A stretch of 64,000 nt of DNA, from the NCBI GenBank assembly GCA_019973155.2, contig BPQB01000096.1, positions 53,483-117,482 on the forward strand. The letters are read 5' to 3'. Below, piece by piece: positions 11,254-22,231 of this stretch. Position 1 is the stretch's first letter. Each line of letters opens with the position of its first letter. The notes below the pieces were generated by a model, which searched no databases, was not told the origin of the DNA, and saw nothing but the letters and a program-made list of their open reading frames with translations. The translations under genes were made by a program, and so were the position numbers. The DNA comes from Phanerochaete sordida (Eukaryota > Basidiomycota > Agaricomycetes > Polyporales > Phanerochaetaceae).

Positions 11254-12951
11254 TTAGCGAGCATGAACGACAAGCGGACACCAGAAACTGACCCAGCGCT
11301 CCTCGACTACCCTCCAATCCTGGCCGCGCAGCGCGCCCTCCTTGTGCAATCGCGGGAAGAGAAGCCGCGGACCCTCGAAGACAGCATACCGGACGTCCGG
11401 CAGCGCGCTCGTGTCCACAAACTCGACAACGACTTCCTGAAACTGCGGCAGGTCCACCCAATCGAGGAGCTCGACCTCGAGCGCGCGGCGCGGGCGGCGG
11501 TGGCGGCGTATCTGCGCTACGAACGCGGCGACGTCCGCGCTGCGCTCCGCGGCGACGCGCACGACGATCGTGCGCACGCCCTCGGCCACCTAATGCGCAC
11601 GCTCGCGCAGCGTCCACAGCACGAACGCGCACTCGCTCCAGATCGTCCGCAGGTTGTCGATGTCGGCCGCGCCCGTCTTCCAGAGGGTCACAGGCACAAC
11701 GAGCGTGCGCAACATGTCCGCGCGCAGGTGCCGGAACACGTGTTCGCTCAACGCGTCGTCGACGTCGCCCTCGAGGCCGCCGTCTTGGGCCGCACGCTCC
11801 ATGTTCATCGGCCCGCACCCGAACACCTCGAGGCGCGCCCCGACGGCCTCGACGACGCCGAACTGCGCCAGGAGCACCGCGCGGTCCGTGCTCTCGTGCA
11901 CGTCGCCGCGCTCCTCCGCGCTCACGAGCGCGCGAAGCAGGTGCGCCTGTGGATGGCGCGCCAGCGCGACGAGCAGCGGCCGCATCTCGACGCGCTCGTC
12001 GAGCACGACGCCGTGCACCACGAGGTGCGCAGGCAGCGGCGCGAGCGTCGGTGCGAGGTCTGGCCAGCGCCGCACGCGCAGCTCGTCGATGGTACCGAAC
12101 GGCATGAGCAGCTCCCGGAGGAGCTGCGCCGGCGCGGCCGCGCGTGGGTGCCACCTGTACGTGACGTCGAGACACAGGTGGCGCAGCGCCAGCGGCGCGA
12201 GGTGCGCCTCCGCCATGAGGGCCGCTGTGTCGTCGCCGTCGCCTGCGAGCAGGATGTTCTTGAGCCAGAGGTTGTCGAGCCGCGGGAGGCTGTGCAGGAG
12301 GGTGAGGAAAGATTGCTGGTCGCAGAGCAGTACGGGCTGGTGGGAGGCGTCCGCGTCCGCGGGGTGATGCAGGTCGAGCTCGAGGCTCCTGACGTAGTGC
12401 GTGATGTACATGCGGGAAGAGAACCAGCGTAGGACGCCGGTCAAGGCCTTGGTCGCCTGCGTGTCGTTGAGCGAGTCTTCGGCGGCCGCAGACGCGTCGT
12501 CTACTTCTTCGTCGATATCCATCCCATCCGTGTCTCCACTTTCTTCGTCATCAATCATGGGTGCGTCGTCGCCGTCGTTCCTCTTCACGTTCTTGGGCTT
12601 GATGATCCCCGTCGCTGGATCCACCTTGAAGCCGAACGCCTCTTCTTCTTCGGAGTCGGTGTCCTGGTCGTCGAGGTCCTCGTCCGCCACAACCGAATAC
12701 TTGCCCCCGCCGTTGAAGCGATCGCGCTTCGGAAAGACGACCTCGACGCGGCCCTCTTCTGTCTCCGGGGACTCGAGTGGCGGATAGAGGCGGAAGGTGA
12801 GGTCGCGGTAGCAGATGCCGAAGGCGAGGTGGCGCAGGACACGGGAGGTGCAGGCGCAAGTGAATAGATCGTCGATGGGGAGTTCGTTGAGGATGCGTGA
12901 GACGCCGTAGCGTTCGATGGCAAGAACGTCGTAAAACGTATGCGCAGCCAT
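11254..12951 (-). pseudogene. F-box-like protein gene interrupted by an in-frame TAG
   Basis: A long frame starts at 12951. The N-terminal ~50 residues (NELPIDDLFTCACTSRVLR...YRDLTF) resemble an F-box helix bundle. An acidic low-complexity part follows (DDQDTDSEEEE), then a leucine-rich part typical of agaricomycete F-box/LRR proteins (SLPRLDNLWLKNIL). At 11592-11590 a TAG stops the frame after ~453 codons. The same frame continues without a shift for 111 codons of matching composition (VAEGVRTIVVRVAAERS...LPQFQEVVVEFVDTSALP) to a real end at 11254. No normal intron removes the stop. This could be a recent nonsense allele, stop readthrough or a base-call error. If functional, it would be a ubiquitin-ligase substrate adaptor. 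Confidence 0.65.
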
Positions 12952-13732
12952 TGTGTGCCGTCTTGTGAGTGTGGCACAGGAGAGTTGAGGTTGTGAGACG
13001 ACGTGGGGCAGTTCTCGACCGCAATATATAGGTCGTTATGTCTGCACCACGGAGGGAGAACGTTGTAGCATTGCGAGCTATGAATAAGCGGCAGAAACAC
13101 AACGCGGCGCACTTTTGAAGAGCTCCCCTTATATTCCCTCGCTGCGACCGTCGTCGCCTGCGGGTGAGCAGTGTTTGTACTCCTGCCCGTCTGAGACATA
13201 CACCAGCATTATATCAACTAAATCGCCGAGTGTTTATCAGAAAATCTGCGCCGCAGAACTGGACAGAGGCTCGGGCGTACAGTCCCAGTCAGATGTTCCT
13301 ACAAGGCTACGAGTACCATTCCATGTCTGGCCTGCGTTGGCGCAGACCAGTACGCCACTCGTATGCTGTGAAGGTCCTCCGCTTTCGAGACATACATATC
13401 TGGAGGGTTCCCGTACGTGGAGAGCAGATATGTCGTCCGCGGCATTCGGGAGGGCATGGCACGTGGAAGGAAAAGAGCAACCGTGGGAAGGCTCCGCCAA
13501 TCCTCGCATAGGCGCCCCACGTGGTCGGCAGCGCCCGGCATTCGCCCCCGTATCCGACCGCCGACCTTTCTCCGCCGTCTTTCTCGACCGTCGACCCAGT
13601 TTGTGAGGGCTTTCACGCAACACCGCGGTATTTCCTGCATCGTAGCCCCGTCATAATTGAACTCCTAATGCGATACAATGACATAATCTTCCTCTCTTCC
13701 ACTCTGGCCCACGTCTGGGCCCCTCTAACAAG
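12952..13732. other. No gene recognised
   Basis: Promoter side of the F-box-like gene and 3' side of the gene at 13733. Several 100-codon frames overlap on both strands without any domain, signal peptide or family motif. Confidence 0.35.
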
Positions 13733-14105
13733 CTAACAGTAATCCGCCATGCCAGAGAAGCAGCACAAGTCGTCCAGAAGCAAGTCCACCTGTGGAGGAG
13801 TTTCATGAAGCACAGCCAAATCTTTGCATGCAAACGCGAACATACGCTGCCGACGCACTCGGCGGCCTTGAAGCACGACGGGATGCTCAGCACATCTGTC
13901 AAGCCTTTGGCCTACGATAGGTCCGTGAGCGTACGTGATGACCAGAGTCTGGAGCGTGGCATACGGGTGCGATGATATCCTGCGCGCAATGCCCGATAGA
14001 TAGCGAGCACTGGTCGGATGTGACGCAGTCGCGCGCGGCGAGCTTGCCGGTGGGGACGCAGAGGGCGAGGGTCCCGGTGAAGAGGATGACGGCGAGCTTG
14101 AGCAT
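13733..14105 (-). CDS. Small secreted cysteine-rich protein (full 8-Cys set)
   Basis: Three phase-0 exons encode about 87 residues. Exon 1 has a signal peptide from MLKLAVILFT, a KLAARD processing site and C-x5-C-x6-C. Exon 2 contains SIPSCFKAAECVGS. Exon 3 is VDLLLDDLCCFSGMADYC, ending TAG at 13735-13733. The LCC...C ending is the same group as in the fused nuclease module (EALCCSTGQC). The nuclease at 14801 is its divergent neighbour, ~700 bp away. Confidence 0.75.
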
Positions 14106-14730
14106 TGGCGAAGATGCTGCGATATGAACTGCGAAGTGTGCTTTGAAATTCATTGTGGTACTGCTGCTTATATACCGCATTTCTCTCACAGATTGGCTGT
14201 CCCCCAGTACTTGCTTATTGTGCGAGGGAATTACCAGTCGACCGTAGCTTCTGACATATGACCGCAGTCTGGGGTCAAGCGTCGCAATGCTATGATCGTG
14301 GATTGTATGGACGGTATACCAGTGAGTCATCTTGATATTTCTCAAGACTGCCTTTCATATGCCCACAGGGGTGCCAGCCTTAGCTTTACCCCATCAACTT
14401 CCGTCTGGCTTGATCCTGAGGCCTGATCCCCGACGAGCTTGTATCGCTATCTCCGGCGGAAAGCGCTCAGGTGGAGAGCCGCGTACCGTTCCCCGACATC
14501 CAGCTCCTCGATGAGTCGCCGAATTACGGTCAGCTGGCGATTCACAGCCCCAGAGCACACGCGGACTTATCGCATGCGAGAGCTTTCGTGTCAACTGCCT
14601 GATCTTAAAGCACTGTCGCGAACCGATCTTCGGCAGCGTGTATAGAAGCGCGGTACGTGACCCCAGCCCGTGCAACCCACAGCTCTGCAGTTAATGTACG
14701 CCCGTGGGCGTCCAATCTAGCTGCCAGTCG

Positions 14731-14738
14731 TATATATA
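14731..14738 (+). promoter_or_regulatory. TATA box for the nuclease gene at 14801
   Basis: TATATATA lies 63 bp before the ATG; equivalent runs precede the sister genes at 29559 and 32503 at nearly the same distance. Confidence 0.55.
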
Positions 14739-14766
14739 GCAGCCATAGGTGCGCACTATTCTCCAT

Positions 14767-14785
14767 CTCCCAGCGAGACTCACAG
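14767..14785 (+). promoter_or_regulatory. Conserved leader element shared by three nuclease genes
   Basis: CTCCCAGCGAGACTCACAG lies between TATA box and ATG. Near-identical copies lie at 32466-32484 (+) and 29594-29576 (-), each before a nuclease gene of the same subfamily. It is probably part of the transcribed 5' leader. Confidence 0.5.
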
Positions 14786-14800
14786 AGGCTGCATACTTCC

Positions 14801-15928
14801 ATGTTATCCAAGCTCGCCTGCATCCTCGGCGTCGCCGCTGCGGCCGCCACCGTTGTCGTCGCTCTCCCGTCGTCGCCGACCCACGTCGGCCGCGACGCCG
14901 CGGACGACTGCTCAGTCGACCCAACGGGCTACAAGCGTGACCAGCTCGAGCTTGACGATCCGTTAGTCTATTTCTCCACCCGCCACCCGCTCTTCTGACT
15001 GCTAACTCCGCAGCATCGGCGAGTTTGCGCAGCTCAACAGCTCACTGGCCGCCTCCTGGGACAACGGCACGCATGTCGCCGAGCGCGCCGAGCTCGTCAA
15101 CTGGAACTACAACATAGATTGCAAGATGTGCGCTGTACTCTCCCCTTTGCGCCGTCTCCGATTCACAGGTGTACTAGCTTCCCAAACATATGCGAGAACT
15201 GGTGCTTCTATCGCTATTGTGCGAGCTTCATCTCTGCATTCTCTAAATCGTCGCTGACGTGGCCGCAGGCAAAGCTGGCAGCTTCCAGGTCCACGTCGAC
15301 CGCAATGCGAACAACCGCGGCCGCTCGGCGTGCAAGTCGCCGAACAAGTGCAGCTACAACTGCAAGGGCACCGGGGGCTGGTCGCTCAATCCGAACCAGA
15401 GTGCGTCCTCTTGTATGCGCCCGTGTATTCCATGGCTGACAAAACGGAAGTGTGGGAGTGCGATGAACAGCCGAAGAACACGAACACCGAGGGCGGACCC
15501 GGCGCCGCGACGCGCTGCATGACGAAGAGGGAGAACGGCGGTGTGCCACTTCACGCCTGACACGATAGCTCTTGCTGACGCATTGTTCAGACGAAGGGAT
15601 CGCCTGGCGCAACTTCATCAGTACGCTGTACTTGACTCTCACCGCGTCCCACACTGACCGCGCCAATGCAGACCAGTCCGGCACTAAGAACCCCGCGCTG
15701 CCCAACGGCCAGCTCATCACCGTCGTCCTCGGTGCGTTAACCTCCCTCGTTTTATATCATGTGCGCTGACAAGGTTGCTGGGCAGGCAACGTGAACGCGG
15801 GCGGCCTTTGCGCGAGCTACGCCGGCGGGAACACTAAGTGCCCTGCGCCTATCACGCCGCAGTCTCCCAACGTCGGAGTGCTCAACGCGGCTGGGCACGG
15901 CTCGGACGATGGTATCAGACAGGCATGA
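14801..15928 (+). CDS. Secreted NucA/NucB-type deoxyribonuclease, copy 1
   Basis: Seven introns; exon 1 is 14801-14961 and the product is ~256 residues. A signal peptide (MLSKLACILGVAAAAATVVV) is followed by an HVGRD processing site and a leader segment CSVDPTGYKRDQLELDD. The Cys-rich part begins FPNICENWCFYRYC (~93-106), then SACKSPNKCSYNCKGTGGW. The core is WECDEQPKNTNTEGG (~151-165), AATRCMTKREN and GIAWRNFI. The last exon has GGLCASY...KCPAP and ends GHGSDDGIRQA. The Asp-Glu-x-Pro, Gly-Gly and Glu-Asn pattern is that of bacterial NucA/NucB nucleases (metal-dependent DNA cleavage); assignment is by motif recognition, not a search. Closest sisters are at 29559 (-) and 32503 (+). Confidence 0.75.
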
Positions 15929-16120
15929 GCGTTTGGCCCACAAGCCGCCTACTGATGGTGGTCCGCGACCGGGACTGGCGCGCTGTCGAGACGAGGAAGG
16001 AGTAGAATATTGTTGTGGATGAGTTTGTTCACGCAGCTGTAACGCACTGCGAGACTCAGAAATGGCAGGCGAATGTTACACGAGGACTGGTACTCCGTAT
16101 GGAGTGGAGCATGCGAAGCC

Positions 16121-18174
16121 TCAAGCCTGCCGTGTCCCGTCGTCCGTGCCCGCCGCCACGTCTGCGTCCGTCGGCTTCTTCGCGGCCGGACACACCGTCT
16201 TCTGGCCCGCGTGCAGGCTCGCGCAGATTCCCCCAGCCGGCGGGTTCTCTGCTCACAATCAGCAAAAATCCACAACACAGTGCCTGCGCGCACTTACGCA
16301 GCACGACCTTGATCTTCGTCGTATCCGCGATCTTCGCGTTCTTGTCGTCTGCGGGCCTGACGTCAGTAATGAGGAAGGGAAGGAGAGGAGGAGCGCGCGC
16401 ACTGATGAAGTTCGCCCACGTGCGGCCCTCGCCGCTGTTCTCGCCCTTGGGCACGCACCGCGTCGCCGCGCCCGCGCCGCCTTCGTCGTTCGTATTCTTC
16501 GGCTGCTCGTCGCACGACAGATCTACGCGTGCGTCAGCACCGCCGAGCACCTCGTCGTTCATATGAGCGCGAGAACACACCGGTCGTCGGGTTCTTCGTC
16601 CACCCACCCGTTCCCTTCTCCTTCGCGCTGCACTTGTTCGGCGTCTTGCACGCGCTCGCGCCGCGCAGCCCCGCGTTGCGGTTCACCGTCACCTCCCACG
16701 CCGGCGAGTTCGCGTCCGTGCCGCCCTGCTTGCCTGCATTTGTACATCGTCAGCTTATCTAGAGAAGGGGACGAGGAGAGGAGCGCACAGAAGACGTAGT
16801 AGCACCAGTTCTCGCACACGTTCGGGTACTTGCCCGTCCCGCAAGGCAGGTTGTACGTCGGCATCGCGGGCGCCGCCGCGGCGGAGGCTGAAGCGCTTGC
16901 GGAACGCCGCGCGAGGGCTGCCTTTCCAGATGGGTTGATAGGCTCAGAAGGAACAGAAGGACCAGAGTCAGAGGAAGGATCAGAGTCAGAAGAATTGCCC
17001 TGGAGCGAGGCGAAGCTGCGAAAGTTGTTAGAAAGGCGCATGTATGCGCAAAAAGTAGAGCATACAGGGCTTGCATGAGATCGCTGCCATCGCTGGGGTC
17101 CTCTTGCGCGTGGCCGTGGAAGTGTGCATGGCCGTCCTTCCCTCCATGCCCGACGTCGAGGTGTTGAGACTGGCCCTGAGCGGAAGCCGGCGCACTTGGT
17201 GCAGAAGAAGGCTCAATCGGCATCGATGGAGGTGCGTCATCCGTAGATGGCGGGCCAACGGGCGTGGCAGAGGGCAACGCTGGATCGGACTCGGCTGGGA
17301 GCGCGTTCGCGGAGTTTGTCTGCTGCTGCTCAACTGGAGGACTGCTGTAGTGAAGCCAGTCGTTGAGGTTTTTGTACGGGCTCTGTGCGCCGGTCTACAC
17401 CGAATACGTCAATGGCATAGTTGGTTGAGACAGTGGCACGAAACGTACCGCTGTCCACGAGATGATGGCGTGCCACCAGGCGATGACGGTCTTTCTGTTG
17501 GACCAACATCAGCACGGCGGTCCGAGGTAGAGAAGAGGCACGTACACTGGCGGAAGGTCAAACGAACCCGCGTCGAGTAGCGTGTCGTAGTAGAACTTCA
17601 CGTAGTCCTCTGCAAACTGTCAGGGACGACGGACGGCGAAGAGGGAGCGGGAAAGGCGTACTTGGTTGGACTGGGCATCCGCCTGGCGCCCATGCGCAAG
17701 GACCGACAATGTCGGCGTAGACCTAGAATAACCACGGTGTAAGATGTCACCTGGAGGGCGAAAACATGGTGCTCACATTATAGTCGAGACTGGGTTCGCT
17801 TGAGGGGTCGAGACACTGGCCAGTGCTGCAACATAGTGCTTCGAGGAATGGCTCCAGCTGTAAGGCACATAAATCAACCAACATGAGCGCATAGAGCAGG
17901 GTGCGCTACGTACACCGGCGCAGGTAGCAGCCGCAACACAAGCTGGGCTTGACCAGAGCTGGGCCTTTGGAAAGCAGAGTTAGCGGCGAAGCGGCGAGAA
18001 AACGAGGTGACATACTGATGCGACGCATTGCTGAAATATGAGGTTACACGATGCCTCAGGGGAGCCGTAACAGATCTGAGCTGGCGTCTGTGGTACGGCA
18101 CTCGGGGATGATGCCTGCGTGGCGACCAATGCGGGCAGCGCGACGAGCGAAAGCACGAAAGCGGCTCTGTGCAT
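16121..18174 (-). CDS. Two-domain secreted protein: 8-Cys module fused to NucA/NucB nuclease, copy 2
   Basis: One continuous frame with about eleven introns gives ~490 residues. Exon 1 (from 18174) encodes a signal peptide MHRAAFVLSLVALPALVATQ and C-x7-C-x6-C. Exon 2 is AQLWSSPACVAAATCAG. Exon 3 has LEPFLEALCCSTGQC. These three exons match the stand-alone small proteins in Cys order and intron phase. Next come a Trp/Tyr-rich segment (DYVKFYYDTLLDAG, IAWWHAIISW), a long Pro/Ser linker with a His/Gly patch (HAHFHGHAQED) and a dibasic LARR site that could be cut by a Kex2-type protease. The nuclease domain follows: YPNVCENWCYYVFC, SCDEQPKNTNDEGG, AATRCVPKGEN, GRTWANFI, ending DDGTRQA at 16121. 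It lacks the intron inside the core. Confidence 0.7.
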
Positions 18175-18218
18175 GGCGAAGATGATGGTGATAGAGCGTG
18201 CTGCAGGGTACGGCCCTC

Positions 18219-18226
18219 ATATATGG
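18219..18226 (-). promoter_or_regulatory. TATA-like box for the fused nuclease gene
   Basis: CATATATG, ~45-52 bp upstream of the start codon at 18174. Confidence 0.4.
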
Positions 18227-19611
18227 TGTGGATCCGTTGCCTGGCAGCAGGAAACCGTGCGTCCGGAGCTAGCGCATCTCGTCCTGACACATTGTCCGCG
18301 CGGGCTCTCGGTGGGCCCATGGTCGTGCACGGTTGTCACCAGCCCTGCACTGAGTGTCTGAGACGTCGGAAGCTGGGCAGATCTGATGACCCCAGAATCT
18401 GCGCGGGCGGCCAAAATAAATACTGGCGTCAGTTGCACCCGCCTTAGCATCAAAACGCGATGCGCACCCGCCTGCCGCGGGTTTATCATACCCTGAGGCA
18501 GATAGAAACCCTCCGCAACGCTGAAATACGCTGCAGATGCGTCGGATGCCTAGCGAAGGTCAGAATGGGTGTTAGACTGGTGCGTTTGGGAGACGGTAGG
18601 AAGGTACTATTTGACGTGGCGGTACGGTATGTCCGTGGCTGTGGAGCAGCTACCGTTGCTACACCATTGCGACGCAGTCAATGGACGACGCGATTGTAGA
18701 GAGAAGGGTCTCGGAGGCCTCGCTGGACGCCTTCAGCTGGCAGGCTGAACGCAAAGAGACTGAGTACTGAGGGAGGACGAGAGCCATGCTCTTCCATGCC
18801 ACGCGAGCACGGCGGATACCGGTCCGACTCCTAGCGCGCTAAAAGGCCAGATGCCTGGCGCCTTCGAAGTCCAAACTTCGACGCACTCCGCCTACACCGT
18901 GCACGACGCCCTGGAGATATCACGCAGACCGCCAAATCAATACTGCTTCATGTTACATTTCCGACGTCTCTCCGACGCCAATGCGCGCGCAAAAAGCTAG
19001 GTGAGTGGCACGCAGTAGGAGAATGCGCTGATTACGCCCGTATACGGCTCCGCACTCTGCTGAAACGCTAGGTCATCGTTCTAGAGCTGTAGTTGTAAAG
19101 TGTTTGAATAGGCGACGCTGAGAATACTGGAAGACCTGGCTGACGGCCTCGGTGAATATTTGTAAGCGCCCCGAGTGCCGCCCCATACCTATGCTCGCCA
19201 TTCGCGACAATTTTCACACCTAAAATCTTCGCCTTGTCTACGCATACGCGCCTACCGGTCTATCTGCGGCGTCAAGTAACCCTTCTAGAGCGTATCCTGC
19301 CAACGTGCATACATATCTATCAAAAATAACGGATGGTGTGCCGCCGCTCCTTGTTCTGTGCTGGCATTAAGACTAACACGGTGAGCGTCCGAGCAGCAAT
19401 ATTTGCTGGCACGGTGTCTTGTGCTCTCGCAGATGCCTTAGGCATCGCCTTCCGTGAGTCTTAATCTTAGACTGTCGAGTTGCCACACGGAGCGCGCGAC
19501 TGATCGCGTACGAACGGGGGCAATTCATGGATGCGAATAGGCAAACTAACTCCTGTCTTTGTATGCATCACAGTACGCGAAAGTGATCCTCGGTGGATAT
19601 GTGCGCCATGT
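18227..19611. other. 1.4 kb without a recognisable gene
   Basis: Frames are short and stop-rich on both strands. I searched by eye for the CENWC, CDEQP and AATRC motifs and for signal peptides and found none. It separates the divergently transcribed fused nuclease gene and the gene at 19952. Confidence 0.4.
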
Positions 19612-19614
19612 CAC

Positions 19615-19633
19615 GTTACGAGTGCATTAGAAG
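19615..19633. promoter_or_regulatory. Conserved upstream block of cysteine-rich genes (copy 4, reversed)
   Basis: On the minus strand this reads CTTCTAATGCACTCGTAAC, matching the blocks at 8166, 9366 and 11030. It lies ~320 bp upstream of the plus-strand gene at 19952, so its orientation relative to the gene is the same as in the other three cases. Confidence 0.5.
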
Positions 19634-19951
19634 AACATCGAGGCGGGGAAGTCCTACGCCACGTCGTCTTGCAGAGGGACGCAAGCTCCCGGCATTTACA
19701 ATGAGCACTATAGGTATTTCGCTTGTCAGTTCGGGACGAGTTAGTCATTTCAGCTAACGCCGCTGGATCAGACGTGACAACGGAGATATATGAAGTCTGC
19801 AAACCGTGCCAAATGTACGCCCCCTTTCGCACCTATGGCAGCGTATTCGACAGAATTTATACGTATATATTCTCCATCTCTGCTCAGCGTCGATTTAACA
19901 CTCTCCCCGTATTTTCTCTTGTCTAGAGCCCACAAGCTAGCTCCACCTACC

Positions 19952-20359
19952 ATGCTCTTCCGCATTTCCCTGCTCCTCGTCCTCGCGGTAACGGCCTTCG
20001 CCGCGCCGACGACGCTGCACGCCGCCCGTGCCCCTTCGAAGCCCTGCGATGCAATCTCAGCGATATGCATGGACAGCATCCGGCAGTGTGTAACTAGTCC
20101 TGCCGCTGCCGACAGAGTACGTGTCCCAGATATTAGGCTGCATATTGTGCGCTGACCAGCGTCTCACAGCAGTCGCAGGACTTGGTATTGGAAGCGTCTC
20201 AGTGCATCCAGGAGATTCTAGACATGAGCCCTGGCACCTGTCCGACCACCAGCGTGCGTACACCTGCGTTTTCCAGCCTTGGGCGCGTGACGTACTGACG
20301 ACCGCTCTCCATAGTTTGGCTCCATATTCGCGTGTCTTAGCCTCTCCAATCTCGCTTGA
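19952..20359 (+). CDS. Small secreted cysteine-rich protein
   Basis: Three exons encode about 97 residues. The signal peptide is MLFRISLLLVLAVTAFA, followed by a LHAARA processing site and C-x6-C-x6-C. Exon 1 ends at the GTACGTGTCC donor near 20116. Exon 2 starts QSQDLVLEASQC and ends SPGTCPTTS. Exon 3 is FGSIFACLSLSNLA, ending TGA at 20357-20359. Exon 2 is longer than in the sisters. A TATA-like TATACGTATATAT run lies near 19858-19870. Confidence 0.75.
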
Positions 20360-20759
20360 ACAACGTCGGGTATGCTGAAGGGCAGAATTTATTCGCTGTA
20401 TCTCACGCTTCCTGGGTGTATTCTATCGGATGCGTGCGACTCAGCCACCGTCTCCCCGAGTATGCGTCTCATGAGCTGAGTTGTGGCTCGCGCTGAGTAC
20501 AGCTCGCAGGCTCTGAGGTCCCGCTGCGCCCAGCACCCAATCAAGGCATGTTATCACTTTGTAAATTCATTTTTATGGGCTATGAATCTCGGTCTCAAGA
20601 CGCTCGTGCGCAACTTTGACATCGTCGCCTATTTTTATCATAACGTGCCGAGGCAACGTATGACTGTGAGCGACGCATGGACTAAGACAACGACAGCATA
20701 CATGAAGAATCAAGAATTCTATGTGAATACTAGCAGTTTGTGCTCTTCACTGACGTCCT
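20360..20759. other. No gene recognised
   Basis: Convergent 3' flank between the genes at 19952 and 22231-20760. It is moderately AT-rich, with no frame of interest. Confidence 0.35.
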
Positions 20760-22231
20760 TCACCCCCCTCTACCACCACGAGCTCTTTCGCCTTCTTCGC
20801 CGCCGTCGATGTCCGCCATGTCTGGCTCGAAGTCGACGAGCTGGGAGAGAACGCCCGCATAGTTGGCCTGGGACAAGAGTATCAGCCCTATCGGCCCGAG
20901 CACTTCCGGCTGGACGGTTGCTCCCTGTCTGTCGAGGGGGCCGGCGACGCAGACCTTCAGCTGAGTCTTGTCGGACAGCTTCGTCGTGGCGGTCCTAAGG
21001 ACGATGTTCCCGAGACTGCCACTGGGCTGCTCTTCCTGGAGCTGAAGCGCGGGCTGGTGCCCCTTGAAAGCCCATCCGTTGCCAGGGATCGCGAGAAGGG
21101 CGGTGACGTTTGGCGTCGCAGCGGGGTAGGACGTCGAGAGCGTGTTGTTGAGGGGCACCGCGGATGTGATGTTAAAGAAGAGGTGCGCGCCGGAGTCGAA
21201 TGTGCCGCTCATGCACGGGACCACCGTCGTGTTTCCCACTGCATCGTGAGTTGCATTCGCCACTGTCGACAGCGTGCAGTTCCCGTTCATTGTCTGGTTG
21301 CCTAGGTCGTAGTGAATGGACTGTAACGTAGGATAGAAGGGAAGTGGGATAGACTCCTGTGGTGTCTGCCATGACTGCAGGCTGAAGCGCCAGTTGCTTC
21401 CATTGTCCGTGCTCGCAATCTCGTAGGTGAAGAGTTGTGTGGGCTTTGACGACGAGGGCTGGTTTATGAAGAACTGAGCAACATTGACGGCGGTTGTATT
21501 CTTGGGTGGATTGGCGTCAAGGATTACGAAGGCAGGGAAAGAGTCGCAGCGATGACTCCAAACGTGCTGCAAAAACCTGTGAGCTCATGTACTCAAGAAA
21601 CCTGAGAAGCGTACCCACCGAATGAACGCTGCGCTCCACTATCCATCCACCAAAAAACGGCATGATAATCAGGAAGAGGATTACAGACCAGGCGAGGATC
21701 CGGCCGAGCACCCCAAGCACGGTGTCTCTGTCTGCGCAGCACACGTCGTCGGGGTCGGCCTCTCTGTACGCTCTGCCAACGAATGCATGAACAAGCGACC
21801 AAAAAAAGCCGAAGATGAACATCATCCCAGCGAAGGCGTTGATAGCTTCGGCAGACTTGCCGACGACATGGGAGGGGATGGGGTCCACGTTCGACTGCAC
21901 GTAGTAGTAGATCCACCACCCATCGGCGACCATGCTCCCCGCCCAGATCTGGAGAACTGTTAGCACAGTAGCATTTCCCCAGGAGCGACTGCACTTACGG
22001 TAAAGATTGTGCATGCAATGCACGCCGATACCGTATCATTCATATCCTACGGAGCGTGGAGGTCCTTTGCGCGTTGGGAAGAGAGTAGGGCTGCTTACCG
22101 GCTTCAGCATGGAGGGTCGTGCACTAAATGTCCGCACGGTGCTCAGCTGCGCCACGGCGCCGAGAAATTCGCGCACAATTGTACATTCCAATCACAGCCG
22201 GCGACGTTGCTTGCACGTACGGATCAGCCAT
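20760..22231 (-). CDS. Hypothetical multi-pass membrane protein
   Basis: Start at 22231 (MADP) with introns near 22221-22150, 22095-22044, 22001-21952 and 21611-21557; about 425 residues. Three membrane segments are clear in the first half: VSACIACTIFTIWAG, INAFAGMMFIFGFFWSLVHAF and GRILAWSVILFLIIMPFFGGW. The second half is a soluble, presumably extracellular or lumenal domain with several N-glycosylation sites (NTT, NQT, NAT, NIT) and few Cys. The C-terminus is acidic then Gly/Arg-rich. The composition is ordinary, unlike the nuclease cluster around it, and I do not recognise the family. A fourth membrane segment may be missing from my model. Confidence 0.65.

Noticed and set aside
11251..12432. 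393-codon plus-strand frame
   Set aside because: It is the antisense shadow of the GC-rich F-box-like gene; no start context, domain or splice pattern of its own.
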